Source: Gigaspora margarita (taxonomy: Eukaryota; Glomeromycota; Glomeromycetes; Diversisporales; Gigasporaceae). Taken from it: a stretch of DNA of 64,000 nt. Below the pieces are notes generated by a model. The model had not been told where the DNA came from. It searched no databases and saw only the letters and a list, made by a program, of their open reading frames with translations. This document shows, one piece after another, positions 35,877 through 47,259 of the stretch (its first letter is position 1; the number at the start of each line of letters is the position of its first letter). The stretch spans positions 181,054-245,053 of the forward strand of contig WTPW01000625.1 of assembly GCA_009809945.1 (NCBI GenBank), written 5' to 3'. Both the position numbers and the translations under genes were made by a program.

Positions 35877-36014
35877 TACCATAAACTTCTGTATAAACAG
35901 CACCCATATATCAGACCCCTCCTCTCATTTTTACTAATTATTTTCTTTTTTTTACTAATTAATTTTTTTGGTAGAATGTACCAGACTGGGCTGTTTATAT
36001 GGCAGTTTATGGTA
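35877..36014. mobile_element. TA-flanked foldback MITE
   Basis: TACCATAAACTTCTGTATAA pairs with TTATATGGCAGTTTATGGTA; 138 bp with a pyrimidine-rich loop. The minus reading frame across it (35858-36046) is a by-product. Confidence 0.65.
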
Positions 36015-36328
36015 GGTCTTAACTCCTTGTTCTTGGTCCAACACATTAAACAAGATAGTATAGCTATTAAAAATTAAAAATTAGAAAAGACCTGCTTCAA
36101 CTACCATCATTATTTCTAGTTTCAGTAGTTTAGACTCTGCTACAACAAAATAATATTGTAATAAATATCATGTTGTAGAATAAAATACTTAGCTAAAAAG
36201 CAAACTCCTGGCCAATGCAAAATACTATAGTATATAGACCAAATCTAATCATGTCTTCATATAGATTTTCAATGTTATTCTTTACACTCTTGTGCCTATG
36301 TCTTCAGTCTTGTTCTGTTTAGATCAAC

Positions 36329-36777
36329 TTGGTTAGTAAATCAGTTGTTTGCTATACAATTAACAAACATCTTGAAAACATACCTGTTCCATATGTTGCA
36401 TCACAAAATTCACGTTGTAGTTCTTCAACAATGCACAAGGTAAAATCTTTAAAAGGGAGTGAGCTTATATGCTATTGCTGTAATGGTTTAAACTACAGAC
36501 TTGGTATTTGTCAAAAATGCGAATTGTGCAAGTTAAACTGGGCCTTGTGAGAATAGTTGTCATGAACCTGATTGGATCTATAAATATTACAGGGGTTAGA
36601 ACATTCAAACTTTGTATAAAGATTTTTAGCAATCTAGAAAAAATTGAGTCTGGTTTTTATGATTATATAAAGAATTGCTTTGTGTATATTTTTGACTTAA
36701 AAAGCTATAGATGTTTTGTTTTACAAATATGGAGTTGTCATAGACAAAACCTTTTACAAATTGGAATATTGATATAA
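36329..36777 (+). pseudogene. Possible small-gene fragment with Cys pairs
   Basis: A plus-strand frame at 36329-36550 contains CYCCNGLNYRLGICQKCELC, a spacing (C-x2-C, then C-x2-C) like the zinc-binding lead of some fungal kinase-like proteins. An overlapping frame follows to 36777. No further domain is recognisable. It could equally be chance in AT-rich DNA, though composition here is slightly less AT-rich than next to it. Confidence 0.2.
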
Positions 36778-36779
36778 AA

Positions 36780-37090
36780 ATTGGATGATTGACATTTGAT
36801 TTACTATATGAATTATATTTGGAACCACTGTAAATGGACATGTCCCTTGACTGATATATATTATTAATCTTTAATTGATATTTCATATCCAAATTTTAGT
36901 TAAAATAGATTTATATTATAATATTAAATATAGAATTTGTTCAACTCAGTTATAAAACTTTTTTTTTTAAAGATATTATATAAAATAATAATTTGTTAGT
37001 AAGTCATTAATTTTTTGTTATAATTACAATCGTTTGATAGTGTTATTATATCTAATAAAAAATTAGCTAAATAATTTTTATCCAATTTGA
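36780..37090. other. AT-rich spacer
   Basis: Nothing recognised. Confidence 0.4.
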
Positions 37091-37094
37091 TTAA

Positions 37095-37445
37095 GGGTAG
37101 GGTGAACATCGATCATTTTTACTAGTGATCACGTTACTAATTTTTTTACAATAACATTCAATTGAAATCAGGTGATGATCATATGATATTTATGTAGTGT
37201 AATCTAGACAAATTTCGATCAACCTAGGAAGAATTAATGATATATAAAAGTATGTTTTTTTTAAATAATACAGGGGTTCAAATTATTATAATTAGAATTA
37301 GAGGGTCTAATATATCTATCCTTAAACTTTTATAAAAATTGATTATATTTTTAAAAACTTTTATATGTAACATGTATTCGATTTTTGTGTAATATTTTTT
37401 TGGTTGATCTACTTATATAAGAAATAATCTACATTCACCCTATCC
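37095..37445. mobile_element. TTAA-flanked MITE, GGGTAGGGTGAA ends
   Basis: Left GGGTAGGGTGAACATCGATC and right GATCTAC...TTCACCCTATCC are inverted repeats, bordered by TTAA at 37091-37094 and 37446-37449. The TTAA duplication points to a piggyBac-type transposase. 351 bp, no ORF. Confidence 0.72.
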
Positions 37446-37449
37446 TTAA

Positions 37450-39059
37450 GTTTGTAATTCTGCAAACTGTGATCAAATATTGATAAATATTTCTTTGTTA
37501 ATTTTCAATATTAAATTAAAAAAAATCTAGACAATGCCCAGTACATTTTGTGCCCTCTAATGACTAATAATTAATTTAGGCTAAAGTTAAATTAGGGTTA
37601 GGATTAGGGTCAAGTTTGTCAAATTGTAAGAGAAACATTTTTTGTCAGTAGTGCAGCAAGGTTACCCTAGTAAATTTTGAGATATAAAAATAGAGGCACA
37701 AAGTGCACAGAGAACTATCTAGTCCAATTCTTAAATTAAAAGTAAATTTCTTATAAAGTTTATAAATTTACCATTTTTTTATATAAATTATTAAAAAATC
37801 AATTTTGACTATATATGATATAAAAACTATTGAACAATATTAACAATATTGAATGAATTAGTAAAATTTTTTGAAAGCTCATCTAGTAATACAACTTTCT
37901 ATAAAATTTAGCAGTATCTTTCAATTACTTCATATCAGCTGATTTGATTCAGACCCCAAAATCAACCAATCATGATTGAGGTTTATCAAAGAAATTTTAT
38001 ACTTAAAATTTAGTACAGTGTGAATTTTTATAAGAACAGCCTTTTTAACTAACCTTGTATTTATAATTAAATACATAGAAAATTATGGTACTTATATATT
38101 TAATTATAAGCCAAATGTATTAAAAAGGTTTGTTTTTTTTAAATTTTGCTTCTGAGTTTATCCTTGAAGTTGCCAACCCATCATAACTATCATCTCTTTC
38201 CTAAAACACCTGAGTATTTCAACAAATGGTAAAAGTACTTCTTTCTACAGCTTAATATAGCTCTTTTATTGGATTTTATTGGTTTTTTAACTTGTCTAGA
38301 TGCCAAAAAAGTTCTTTTGTTAGTTGTAACAAGTGCTTCATTTGTTAGTTTTTAACATCACTTAGGAGCAAATTTTTATGTAACAGTTTATCGAAAAAAG
38401 GCCCAAAAAAATCAAATTGGACGATATGTGATATATGGAGTAAATTATTATGGTCCTGTGCAGAAAGCTTTGTACTTCAAAAAATTTTGTAATTTTGACT
38501 CTAAGTAAAAGTTGTTAAATTTTTGATTAATTATTAAAAATTTGTAATATCAAATAAAATAGATTTTAATATAACTTATTATATTATTTTTATTAATTAA
38601 ATATTGGTTTATTTAGTAATAAAGCATTACAATTTAGTTTATTCAAAAAAAGATTTTTTTTAAAAAAAAAGATATTTTAAATAATTTTGTAACCAACATG
38701 CAGTTGTATAAGCTTGTACAATGCAAGTGCATTAATGTGCATATGATAAAAATATGGTTAAAATTTGAGCTAAATGTAATAACTAGTTGTGAAAAAATTA
38801 AGCTTTAAAACTAGATAATTAGATTTTTTACTATATATATATATATATTACTATAGTAAATTATATAGTAAATATTGTTATAAAAAACTACTTTTAATAA
38901 ATTTTTTTATTTAATCAATAAAATAATCAAAATAATTTATTTTTATTAATCTAATAACCTAATAATTATATTAAATTAAAAAATTAAAAATTAATTTGTA
39001 CAAAAAATATTTTAATCAGAGCTATTTGAGGTATAAAACTTTTTGCACTAAACTATATA
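37450..39059. other. AT-rich spacer
   Basis: A short AGGGTTAGGATTAGGGTC telomere-like motif lies at about 37594-37611. No gene recognised in 1.6 kb. Confidence 0.45.
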
Positions 39060-39281
39060 TACTGTATTCTATTATAAATAAGCACTCCTTTTTTTGAAAT
39101 TTTAAATTCAACTAACTTGAAAACTATCCAATCAAACTTAATAAAATTTTATAACTTAAACTTTATAAATCTATAAAATTTAAATAAATAAATTTTTATT
39201 AAGTTTGATTAGATAGTTTTTAAAAATATTTGAATTTAAACTTTCTAAAAGGAGAGTACTTGTTCATGATAGGATATGGTA
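39060..39281. mobile_element. Palindromic MITE, TACNGTATCCTATCATGAA (copy 1)
   Basis: 222 bp, starting TACTGTATTCTATTATAAAT and ending in the near complement ATGATAGGATATGGTA. The same family is at 55479-55699. The arms carry ATCAAACTTAATAAAATTT, shared with the arrays at 19740 and 40030. TA borders. Confidence 0.75.
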
Positions 39282-39545
39282 AATGTTTTTAATCAAACAA
39301 ATTTGTCCCTAAATTGTCTTCAACTTGATCAATAAGTGAAGTATATTAACTGTATCAGCATAAATTTATGAGTACTATAACAAATAATTTTTTTCTTGTT
39401 TCTTATTCATATTTGTCTAATTTATTAAGTTGTCACATACCTTCCATAATTGTATTGCTATAGCCATGTAAATTTTACCTTTTTAGTATTAGGCATTATT
39501 ATGTATTTTTAGTGGCTTAATTATATGGAAGTTATTCAAGGAGCA

Positions 39546-39635
39546 TAAACATAGTAATAGTGGTGTAAACATAGTAGTAGTATAAACATAGTAGTAATAT
39601 AAACATAGTAGTAGCATAGACATAGCTATTAGAGT
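39546..39635. repeat. 17-bp minisatellite (AAACATAGTAGTAGTAT)
   Basis: About five tandem units of RTAAACATAGTAGTAGT with small drifts, embedded in AT-rich spacer (39282-40020) where nothing else is recognised. Confidence 0.7.
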
Positions 39636-40029
39636 ATAAAGTTGGTATCACCTTTGTTTATTATATCTAATGTATCTAATTTACACACTTCAAAACTATT
39701 TTAAATAAACATACACATGACCCCTGTTACAACTTTATTAATATCAACTGAAGCCACAAACCAAATTTTTATGAATTTTTATATATCAAACTCCTTTATA
39801 TATATAAAATTTAATATAAACCCTTATTAATATCATTATCAGCATGATTTAGAACAAGTTCAAATGAGTTGATATTAATGAAGGTCACATGTACATTCTT
39901 TTATAATAAATAAACCATGAATAATATTCTGAACAGTTTATGGGCATGTACCAAAACACATGATTTTGCATATACCAAATATTATATAATATAGCATACA
40001 TAAGTTATCAAAGTATAATATTTTTTAAA

Positions 40030-40950
40030 TTTTGAACAAATTTTTTCAACAACTAACAGAATCCAATGAATTTTTTTTAAAATCAATTCTATGAATTAGC
40101 TGTTAGTAGAATTAATTTAAAAAATTCTTATCAAATTCTATCAAGTAATTGTCAAGAAATTTAATTCAAAATTTGAAAAATTCATACTGTCTTCTAAAAA
40201 AAATAACTGCATAAAAAATTTCTAAACTTTGAATGAAAATTTCTTGACAACTATCTGATAGAATTTGATAAATATTTTTTAAATAACATCTATGAAATGA
40301 TTAGATTCATAAAAAAAGATTTTCACTAAATTTTATCAAGAAAATTTTGTTCAAAGTTTGAAAAAATTTTTGCTGCCTTTTAAGAAAGAACAGAAAATTT
40401 TCTAATCTTTGATGAAAATTTCTCAACAACTTCTTTGATGGAAATTGATGAAATTTTTTTTAAAATAAATTCTACTATTTAGCAGAATTTATTTAAAAAA
40501 TTTTCATCGAATTCTATCAGGTAGTTGCCAAGAAATTTTTATTCAAAGTTTGGGAAATTTCTGTAAAAGCTATTTTCTTAAGGGTGGTGAAAATTTTTTC
40601 AAAATTTGAACAAATTATCTTGACAAAGATTCAATAAAATATGATGAATTTTTTTTAAATGGATCCTATAATGTTGAAAATGTTATTTAAAAAAATTCTA
40701 TCGAATTCTTTCAGATAATTGATGAGAAATTTTCATTCAAAGTTTAGAAATTTTTTGTGCAGCTATAGCAATGGGAATTTTTCAAACTTGAATCATATTT
40801 TCTCAAGAACTACTCAATAGAATTCAATAACATTTTTTTTTAAATAAGTTCTACTAATTTGTAGAATTGTTTAAAAAAAACATTGGATTCAGTTAATTGG
40901 TTGTTGAAAAAATGTGTCCAAAATTTAAGAAAAATTCTATTTTGACACTT
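40030..40950. repeat. Array of palindromic units, about 190 bp period
   Basis: Five imperfect units start near 40030, 40210, 40410, 40595 and 40785. Each has ACTTTGAATGAAAATTTC, a GACAAC or CAACAAC block, a TAGAATTTGATAAA block and its inverted partner. Each unit folds back on itself around AATTCTAC...GTAGAATT. It resembles the array at 19740-20490 in design. Confidence 0.65.
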
Positions 40951-41007
40951 ACATATGTCTATATCACATGATAATCGGTACATGCAAAATCACATGATTT
41001 GGTATGT

Positions 41008-41161
41008 GCCCATAGACCAGACGATCTACGGACAGTTCTTAGGGACAGTTCAGTGACTAGAATTAGGATTAGGGTTAGGGTTAGGGTAGGTGGATTTAGT
41101 TAAAGTCAGTCAGCATGCACTGTCCGTAAGAACTGTCCGTAGACTCGGCGCCCATAGACCA
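41008..41161. repeat. Hairpin enclosing telomere-like repeats, direct-repeat flanked
   Basis: A 12-bp direct repeat GCCCATAGACCA (41008-41019, 41150-41161) flanks an inverted repeat of about 36 bp (GATCTACGGACAGTTCTTA against its complement). In the loop at 41062-41090 lie four to five TTAGGG units. It looks like a small mobile or repair-derived insertion that carries telomeric sequence. Confidence 0.7.
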
Positions 41162-41603
41162 TCTATTAGTGTCCTATAAATTACTGCCAAATTCATGTGA
41201 CCTTCTCACGTCAACAATCGGAGTTAAACTCGGCATGATGTACCAAGCTCTCCATACGATGGTGACAGTACTCAATGCAATGCTTAAATTTGTTATGTTA
41301 AAAGGTGCAGATTTTTTTAATACGTTCAAACATTATTCATAACTATTTTCTATCCATTTAATTTTATTTTGATACGTAGGTTTTTAACATTCTATCAAAA
41401 GGTTCACGACTCAGAAGTTATATCTTTTGGTTCCACGTTATTATTGATTGTTTAATTATTTAATTATCCGGCAAACTCATAGGATCATGAAAAAATTTCT
41501 TGCTGTTATTTTTTTCATGTGTTACAACGTAATCATGTTTATTCAAATTTAAACTCAGTGAGTGACTCCATACCAATCATGATCATAAATTGTCGGATAA
41601 CAC

Positions 41604-41696
41604 CATTATTGGGAATACGGTAATTTGACAAATAATTGGCACACGTGCCGCAAAACGGCACGTGCTCATTTGATTACCGTTATTTGCCCAATAATG
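41604..41696. repeat. 93-bp foldback with GC-rich core
   Basis: CATTATTGGG...CCCAATAATG with inner arms GGTAATTTGACAAAT / ATTTGATTACC around a perfect GCACACGTGCCGC-AAAAC-GGCACGTGC core. A strong hairpin; could be a MITE or a structured regulatory hairpin downstream of the gene island. Confidence 0.7.
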
Positions 41697-41699
41697 TAT

Positions 41700-44102
41700 G
41701 CTTATTATGATTTTTCCTTATTTATGAAATTGAAAATTTTTTGATTAATCCGATTGTAGTATCAATGTGTAGCGTACAAATCCGAAGCTAAAGCCGCAAA
41801 TTTGCCATGAAAGCTAATTTTACATTATTTATATTAATGTAAATATTTATGCTTATAATTTTAAATTTTTTATCGTCGTAAAATAGCACTTTCTCTTGAA
41901 TTTACAAATGAAGTTATTACATTTTCGAAGCATATAATTTGTAAATTGACGCAGAACAGTTATATCGGATAGGTGAAAAGTCGCTATGCAGGGCCATTTT
42001 TACTATCACCGCTAATATTTATAATTTTACTTAAATTTAAATACAACTTGATGCATAATTATTTTATTAATTAAAATTAACATTATATTATTAACGTTTA
42101 TTATTAGTAGAGAAAAATGAACCTGTATAGAAACTTTTAACCAACCCAGTACTGCGGTATGTAATTTGCGTCATTCCCCAATTTAAATCGATTGGTAAGT
42201 CATTTATTCTTTAAAATAAATTTTTTGTGATTATTCATAAAATTTATTCACCGAGTTTTTTTCTTTTTTTTTATTAAAGACTTAACATTATAAAATTTCT
42301 TTTTTTTTTATGATTATCAAAATAATATACCGTAAAGGATCAAGAAATTGTTTCTAATGAAAAAAGAATTGAAAAATGACATTTGAACAATAAATAGGCA
42401 TGTTGTTTTTTTTTGTGAACATTATGCTGGTGGGGTTTTATAAGGACAATTTATAATATATTAAAAATCGACCAAAGTTACGTTTCAATCAATGAAAATT
42501 AAAGAATATTCATAACTATAGCTGTTAGGCGAAACCTTAATTCCTGGTGAAACCGGAAGCCTTGAACCCCGGCAAATCGACTAAACAAAGCCATTTTACA
42601 AAAAGTATGATTCCGTAATGTTTTATTTTATAAATTGTTAATAATTTACAGCCGAGCTATTTGTATTATATATTTATTTGTTTATACAAAATCAGCTATT
42701 AAAATTGCTTGAGTACAGACTACAGTACGTATAGGATTAAAATTTTAATAATACACCCTATAGTTTTTAATAGGAATATTTGAATGTCATAGACATTTGA
42801 AAGGATTTAAATTCTGCCAAAGATCTAGATCAGAATGATTTTTATACTGTTACTATACAAAAAAATAAATAACAATAATTGTTTCTTAGTAAAATACAAA
42901 CTATTTAAGTAAGTATTAATTAAGTATATCAGATAGCTGGTAGGTTAACTTAATTAATTCCATAATAGATTTCTCGTTTATATTAAAATTTTAAAGTTTA
43001 TATAAAAATGTGATTGCTAATGGACAAGCTATTAAGTTTCCCATTATATCATAATTCTTCAGTAAAATTATTTATTAATATAGAATTAACATAGAGGAGT
43101 TAATAAATGAAAGGGTGAAAGAAAAAGTATAAGAACGAAAATACTAATTTATATAATAAAATAATTTATAAATAATATTTAATATCACCTATCGTTATAT
43201 GAGTGACGCCAAAGGAAAATGGGACATTGGTTTATCATTTATTATTTAAATTATTTAAATTATTTTGATTATTTAATAAATACTCAATGATAAATCAATG
43301 TACCATTTTCCTTGGCGTCATCCATATATTAACATTAGTAACTAAAGAAATTTATGATTTTTTGTTTTATTGATTGTGCTAATATCATGCTTAATTATAG
43401 CTTAAAATTTAATTGATGACGTATATTATGCAACTTAAATATTTACCATTACATTAATTTAGCCTGCCAGTGAAATATAAAATTCATTTATCAGAAAAGT
43501 GGAAATAAAAGAGAAAATTTGGAAATTTTTATTGTAAGCAAGTTATTAATTTTTATTTGCAAAAAAAAAGCGTAAATAAATTTCAAAAATTTCGATCATA
43601 TGCTGATCATAGTAATTTGAAAAGCGCTATAATTGGTGGAATAAAATAGTCAAGAAGAATTCACAAGTCAATATTTAAGTAATCTTCGTTGGTTTCATCA
43701 ACTTTTAGTCTCACGAACTTATATTTTACTAGTTTTGTTATGCTTCACTTAATTTGCTCCCGAAGCTTCACCTAACAATTATATTCAAATCGATCAATAA
43801 TTGACAAAATTTATGAATTGCATGTAATTAAGTTCATTCAATATAAAGAATAAAAATTTTACTTTAAATAATTCAGAATGGTTTTATTCGATTAAGATAT
43901 TTTTCATGAGCAAAGAACTACTTTATAATGAACTGCAATGTTTGCGTTAAAGGTCAGTCTCTTGTTATCTACAGTAGTACACGTCAAGTGTTACATATTT
44001 ATATTCAACAACTCAACAATAAAAATGCATAATATGAAATACACATTAAGTTTATATAATTTAAAATAGTATACAATCATTAATTTACTTAAAAAAAAGT
44101 TA
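41700..44102. other. Downstream flank of the membrane-protein gene
   Basis: About 2.4 kb beyond the stop codon of the minus-strand gene. Apart from the MITE at 43196-43328 it is relatively free of the repeats seen elsewhere. A GC-richer patch at 42540-42600 (GAAACCGGAAGCCTTGAACC) is unexplained. No other reading frame stands out. Confidence 0.5.
43196..43328. mobile_element. Palindromic MITE, TGACGCCAAAGGAAAATG arms
   Basis: TATATGAGTGACGCCAAAGG pairs with CCTTGGCGTCATCCATATA; the arms run about 40 bp around an ATTTAAATTATTTAAAT centre. 133 bp with TA at the edges. Confidence 0.75.
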
Positions 44103-46124
44103 CTAATCAAATTTCTTAAAGCCCTTACTGCTCAATGATATAAACTTTTGACCATCAATTTTTTCCCAATCTGAAGCATTGGCAGAACTAGCTTCCGAAT
44201 GATCTAATGTATTTAATATTGCTCTACCAAGATCCATTTGTTGAACAATTTGCTTAATTGGTAATGATTTCGCATTTTCACTATTTATAATGGACGCGAA
44301 TAGTAAACATAAAAGAATTATTAACAATATCATGACTATATAATATTGAATGCCATAACATAAATCATAACATGTCTTTTCTATCATAACCTGGATAGGT
44401 CCACTAATTGTAGCTTGGCCAGTCGGTGTCACCATATTGACCAAGATATCAGTCATTTGTCGTCTGAACATACCACTAATGCCTTCTTCAGTTACGCCTT
44501 GCTCTTTCCACTGTTGTAGTAGAGCCAAATTTCCAACACCATCTGCTCGATAACCATTTATACCTTGAGAGTCCAAGTTACTAGTCATGGTATTAATCGT
44601 TATACCAGCAATACCAGCTGTTTGTGCATCAGCTGTAACTCCCCATAGGAAAGTACCGCCTGCAGGTAACCAAATACTATCATTGCTTACAGACATACTG
44701 TTATTTGGAATGCTTTCTCCAGGTTCAACTCCACCCCACCAAGGATCCATATCAGTAACATTGAGATTAGCGTTTTCAATATACCAATTTATTGGAACAG
44801 TTTGTTTGCCCAACACATTAATACCTCCTTTCGAATTAGATTGCATATTGATAACCTCTACACTAGCTTTAACAGCCGCAGCACATCCATACAATATCTG
44901 TTCGATTCCTCTTTCAGTAATATTAGGCGGACCAAATACTGTCCAACATTTGACACCAACTGATTTATCACTAATATTATCTTGACCACCAAACCCAGCA
45001 CATAAAATATTGGCTGATGATATATTTGTTGTATTGATACTATTTGGAAGACTATCACTAATGGATTTCGGGTCAGAAGAAACACTTAAATCACTGTAAA
45101 CTTGCGATTCAATAAAAGTCCCATTAACTGTCATATTCATTTGTTGTCTAATAATCAATTGTATTAACTGACTGTACCTAATACTTCTTGATAAAAGATC
45201 TATATTTTGACCTTTGTCACCAAGTGGATGTAATTGTGAAGGCTGTATATCGTCTTTATTAATAATAAGTTTTGCTGCTGAGCTAAGACTAAGCGACCCA
45301 TTTGTCCATGCTATTCGAGTAATATTAGTTGATTTACAACTAACATAAGGTTGTAGCCATAGGCCTTTAATTGACCAATTATATCTTTTACCAATCTTTT
45401 GCTTAGGTTGAATTGTATGACTTGCCAAAAATCCACCATTATCATGATCTACGATCATCGTATCAACAATACCATAACCAGATTGTGTACTTGTCACCTC
45501 ACCCATCATAAAATCATATTCAGGATATGTAATATTATCATTACTACTAGTTTTTAATATGCGATATCTCATTGCTGTATTACTATATGTCTTATTAAAA
45601 TCTGCCAAGTATGAACTATTTACATGTTCTCTATCTATCATTCCAGGACATGGTTGCCAAACAAACGCTCCACATATTCTAACTTGTGACAATTGATTTG
45701 GAGTAAATGTATTATTAATCGCACGAGTAAGTAGATCTGAATTAACGATATTAGTATCTGTTGATGTTGAATTATACGTTACAGTACAAGTTTGAATACC
45801 AAGAGGTGCGATTGCAGATACCCCAAATAATATCAATAAGCATGTTCCAATAAGTATGTAAACTACATTACGTTTATTTGTTCCCAAATTCCACAATTTA
45901 ATTCCTGTTATTGCAGGTTGTCCCGCTGCTCCATAAAAACTAAGTAAACTACGTTCGGTTAATTTACTTAATGCTGTCCATTCTAAAGCTGTCATTCTAT
46001 CATTAACGTTCATCATTATCACCATAATTCCAACTCCGATAATGATAAGGGGTAAAAAAAAGTTAATAATTCCGAGTATCGCCGCTAATTGACCGGCACT
46101 CAAATTTACTATCAAATTTGTCAT
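44103..46124 (-). CDS. Predicted three-pass membrane glycoprotein, unknown function
   Basis: An intact, intronless 673-codon frame and the only convincing host gene here. Hydrophobic segments at about residues 13-38, 86-110 and 590-613 predict three membrane spans. A short loop (39-85) lies between the first two, a domain of about 480 residues follows span 2, and a 59-residue tail follows span 3. The large domain has about 17 N-x-S/T sequons and scattered Cys (including CGAFVWQPCPG at about 151-161 and TCYDLC just before span 3), so it is very likely outside the cell and disulphide-bonded. The basic, charged 39-85 loop fits the cytosol. No catalytic motif is recognised. The ATG at 46124 follows AAA, and an in-frame TAA lies about 30 nt upstream, so the start is secure. 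A transporter is unlikely; a surface receptor, wall-sensing or secreted-interface role is speculation. Confidence 0.87.
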   Translation of the reverse strand: MTNLIVNLSAGQLAAILGIINFFLPLIIIGVGIMVIMMNVNDRMTALEWTALSKLTERSLLSFYGAAGQPAITGIKLWNLGTNKRNVVYILIGTCLLILFGVSAIAPLGIQTCTVTYNSTSTDTNIVNSDLLTRAINNTFTPNQLSQVRICGAFVWQPCPGMIDREHVNSSYLADFNKTYSNTAMRYRILKTSSNDNITYPEYDFMMGEVTSTQSGYGIVDTMIVDHDNGGFLASHTIQPKQKIGKRYNWSIKGLWLQPYVSCKSTNITRIAWTNGSLSLSSAAKLIINKDDIQPSQLHPLGDKGQNIDLLSRSIRYSQLIQLIIRQQMNMTVNGTFIESQVYSDLSVSSDPKSISDSLPNSINTTNISSANILCAGFGGQDNISDKSVGVKCWTVFGPPNITERGIEQILYGCAAAVKASVEVINMQSNSKGGINVLGKQTVPINWYIENANLNVTDMDPWWGGVEPGESIPNNSMSVSNDSIWLPAGGTFLWGVTADAQTAGIAGITINTMTSNLDSQGINGYRADGVGNLALLQQWKEQGVTEEGISGMFRRQMTDILVNMVTPTGQATISGPIQVMIEKTCYDLCYGIQYYIVMILLIILLCLLFASIINSENAKSLPIKQIVQQMDLGRAILNTLDHSEASSANASDWEKIDGQKFISLSSKGFKKFD

Positions 46125-46260
46125 TTTGGATACCTGTATCCTATCTTTGAATTATAAACTTTAATTAATGTATTTAAAGGAATGTATTTAATATGTTTAA
46201 TACTTTCTAAAATTCAAAAGATTTTTTTTCTTTTTTTTTTTTGTTAATAAATACTTCTGT
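46125..46260 (-). promoter_or_regulatory. Presumed promoter / 5' leader of the membrane-protein gene
   Basis: Immediately upstream (minus strand) lie an AT-rich TTTATAATTCAAAG, about 30-40 nt before the ATG and therefore more likely leader than TATA box, and a long A-tract, read as T10 on the plus strand at 46229-46241. Poly(A/T) tracts are common nucleosome-excluding promoter parts in fungi. This is inferred from position only. Confidence 0.35.
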
Positions 46261-47250
46261 GCTTGTGTCGTAAATTAACAAATTCTTTCTAATTGCCGCA
46301 GTACACTATTCCTAAATTGTTATAGTTAGTAATTTGCAATTTAATAAGATTACTTAATTTGGAATTTTATTGCATCATGTTTCACTTAATGTAACATGAA
46401 AATATTTCATGCAGATTTATTATATACATTAGTAATTGGATATATGCAAATATAGACAATAAATTCTCTGCGTGATGATGTAACACAAATTCAAAAAAAT
46501 TTAAATGTAAGTTTATGATTTTTTAAAATACGTACGTAAGTATTATATAATCGAATATGTATCACACTCATATTGTCGTAGCATGTTCAAACGATGAGAA
46601 CTAAATGCTGTGTTAATGCGTGCAACTCTGTTCATAGAAAATCGTTCAAAATGCATATTATCCAGAAAAGTGTTATAACCAATACTTAATAAATGATTGT
46701 ACGTTCAAAATAAAATGTCATAAAAAAATTGAAATAGAGATAGATTAATCTTTCTAAAATGTCTAAAATGATATATTTTTTATAATGATTTATTTTACAT
46801 CCAACAATATTTAGAAATTCGGACAACTGAAAAAATTACTAAGCTATCAAATTTAAGGATGGACATTGTCATGACGTTTTATAGTATGAGTTCTTTGTTA
46901 AATTCCCTTCGATTTCAACTCACTTGGCTAATATCTTCTACTGGAGTATCGTTCAGGTTTTCCGCCACCTGTCACCTTTACTATTGTAGCGACGACCGCT
47001 TAGTATATTAATAAGACGTTTCTTCTTAGGCCAAACTTATTAACTAATGATTATTAATAAAGATTATCATACGGATATATAATTATCCGTGCTAGACGCA
47101 TTAGACTAAATTAATTTCCTGCACAATGCAAATCAACAATCACGAAATCCCGGGGTCACAAATTGGGGTTTACTAATTTCTCCCCAAGTTACCATTGGTC
47201 GAATGTAAATCTCAATTTTTTTATTAGAAATCATCGATTATTACTTTTAC
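46261..47250. other. Repeat-poor upstream flank
   Basis: About 1 kb with lower AT bias in places (46920-47010, 47100-47190). No MITE ends or reading frames recognised. It may hold the gene's upstream control region. Confidence 0.45.
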
Positions 47251-47259
47251 CTTTTAATA

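Noticed and set aside
36626-36892. Minus-strand 88-codon frame
   Set aside because: No recognisable motif; overlaps equally weak plus-strand frames in AT-rich DNA.
44587-44985. Plus-strand 132-codon frame opposite the membrane-protein gene
   Set aside because: It lies antisense within the long minus-strand frame, and its hydrophobic, Pro/Ser-rich content follows from that gene's codons. The overlapping minus frame at 44858-45085 is rejected for the same reason.
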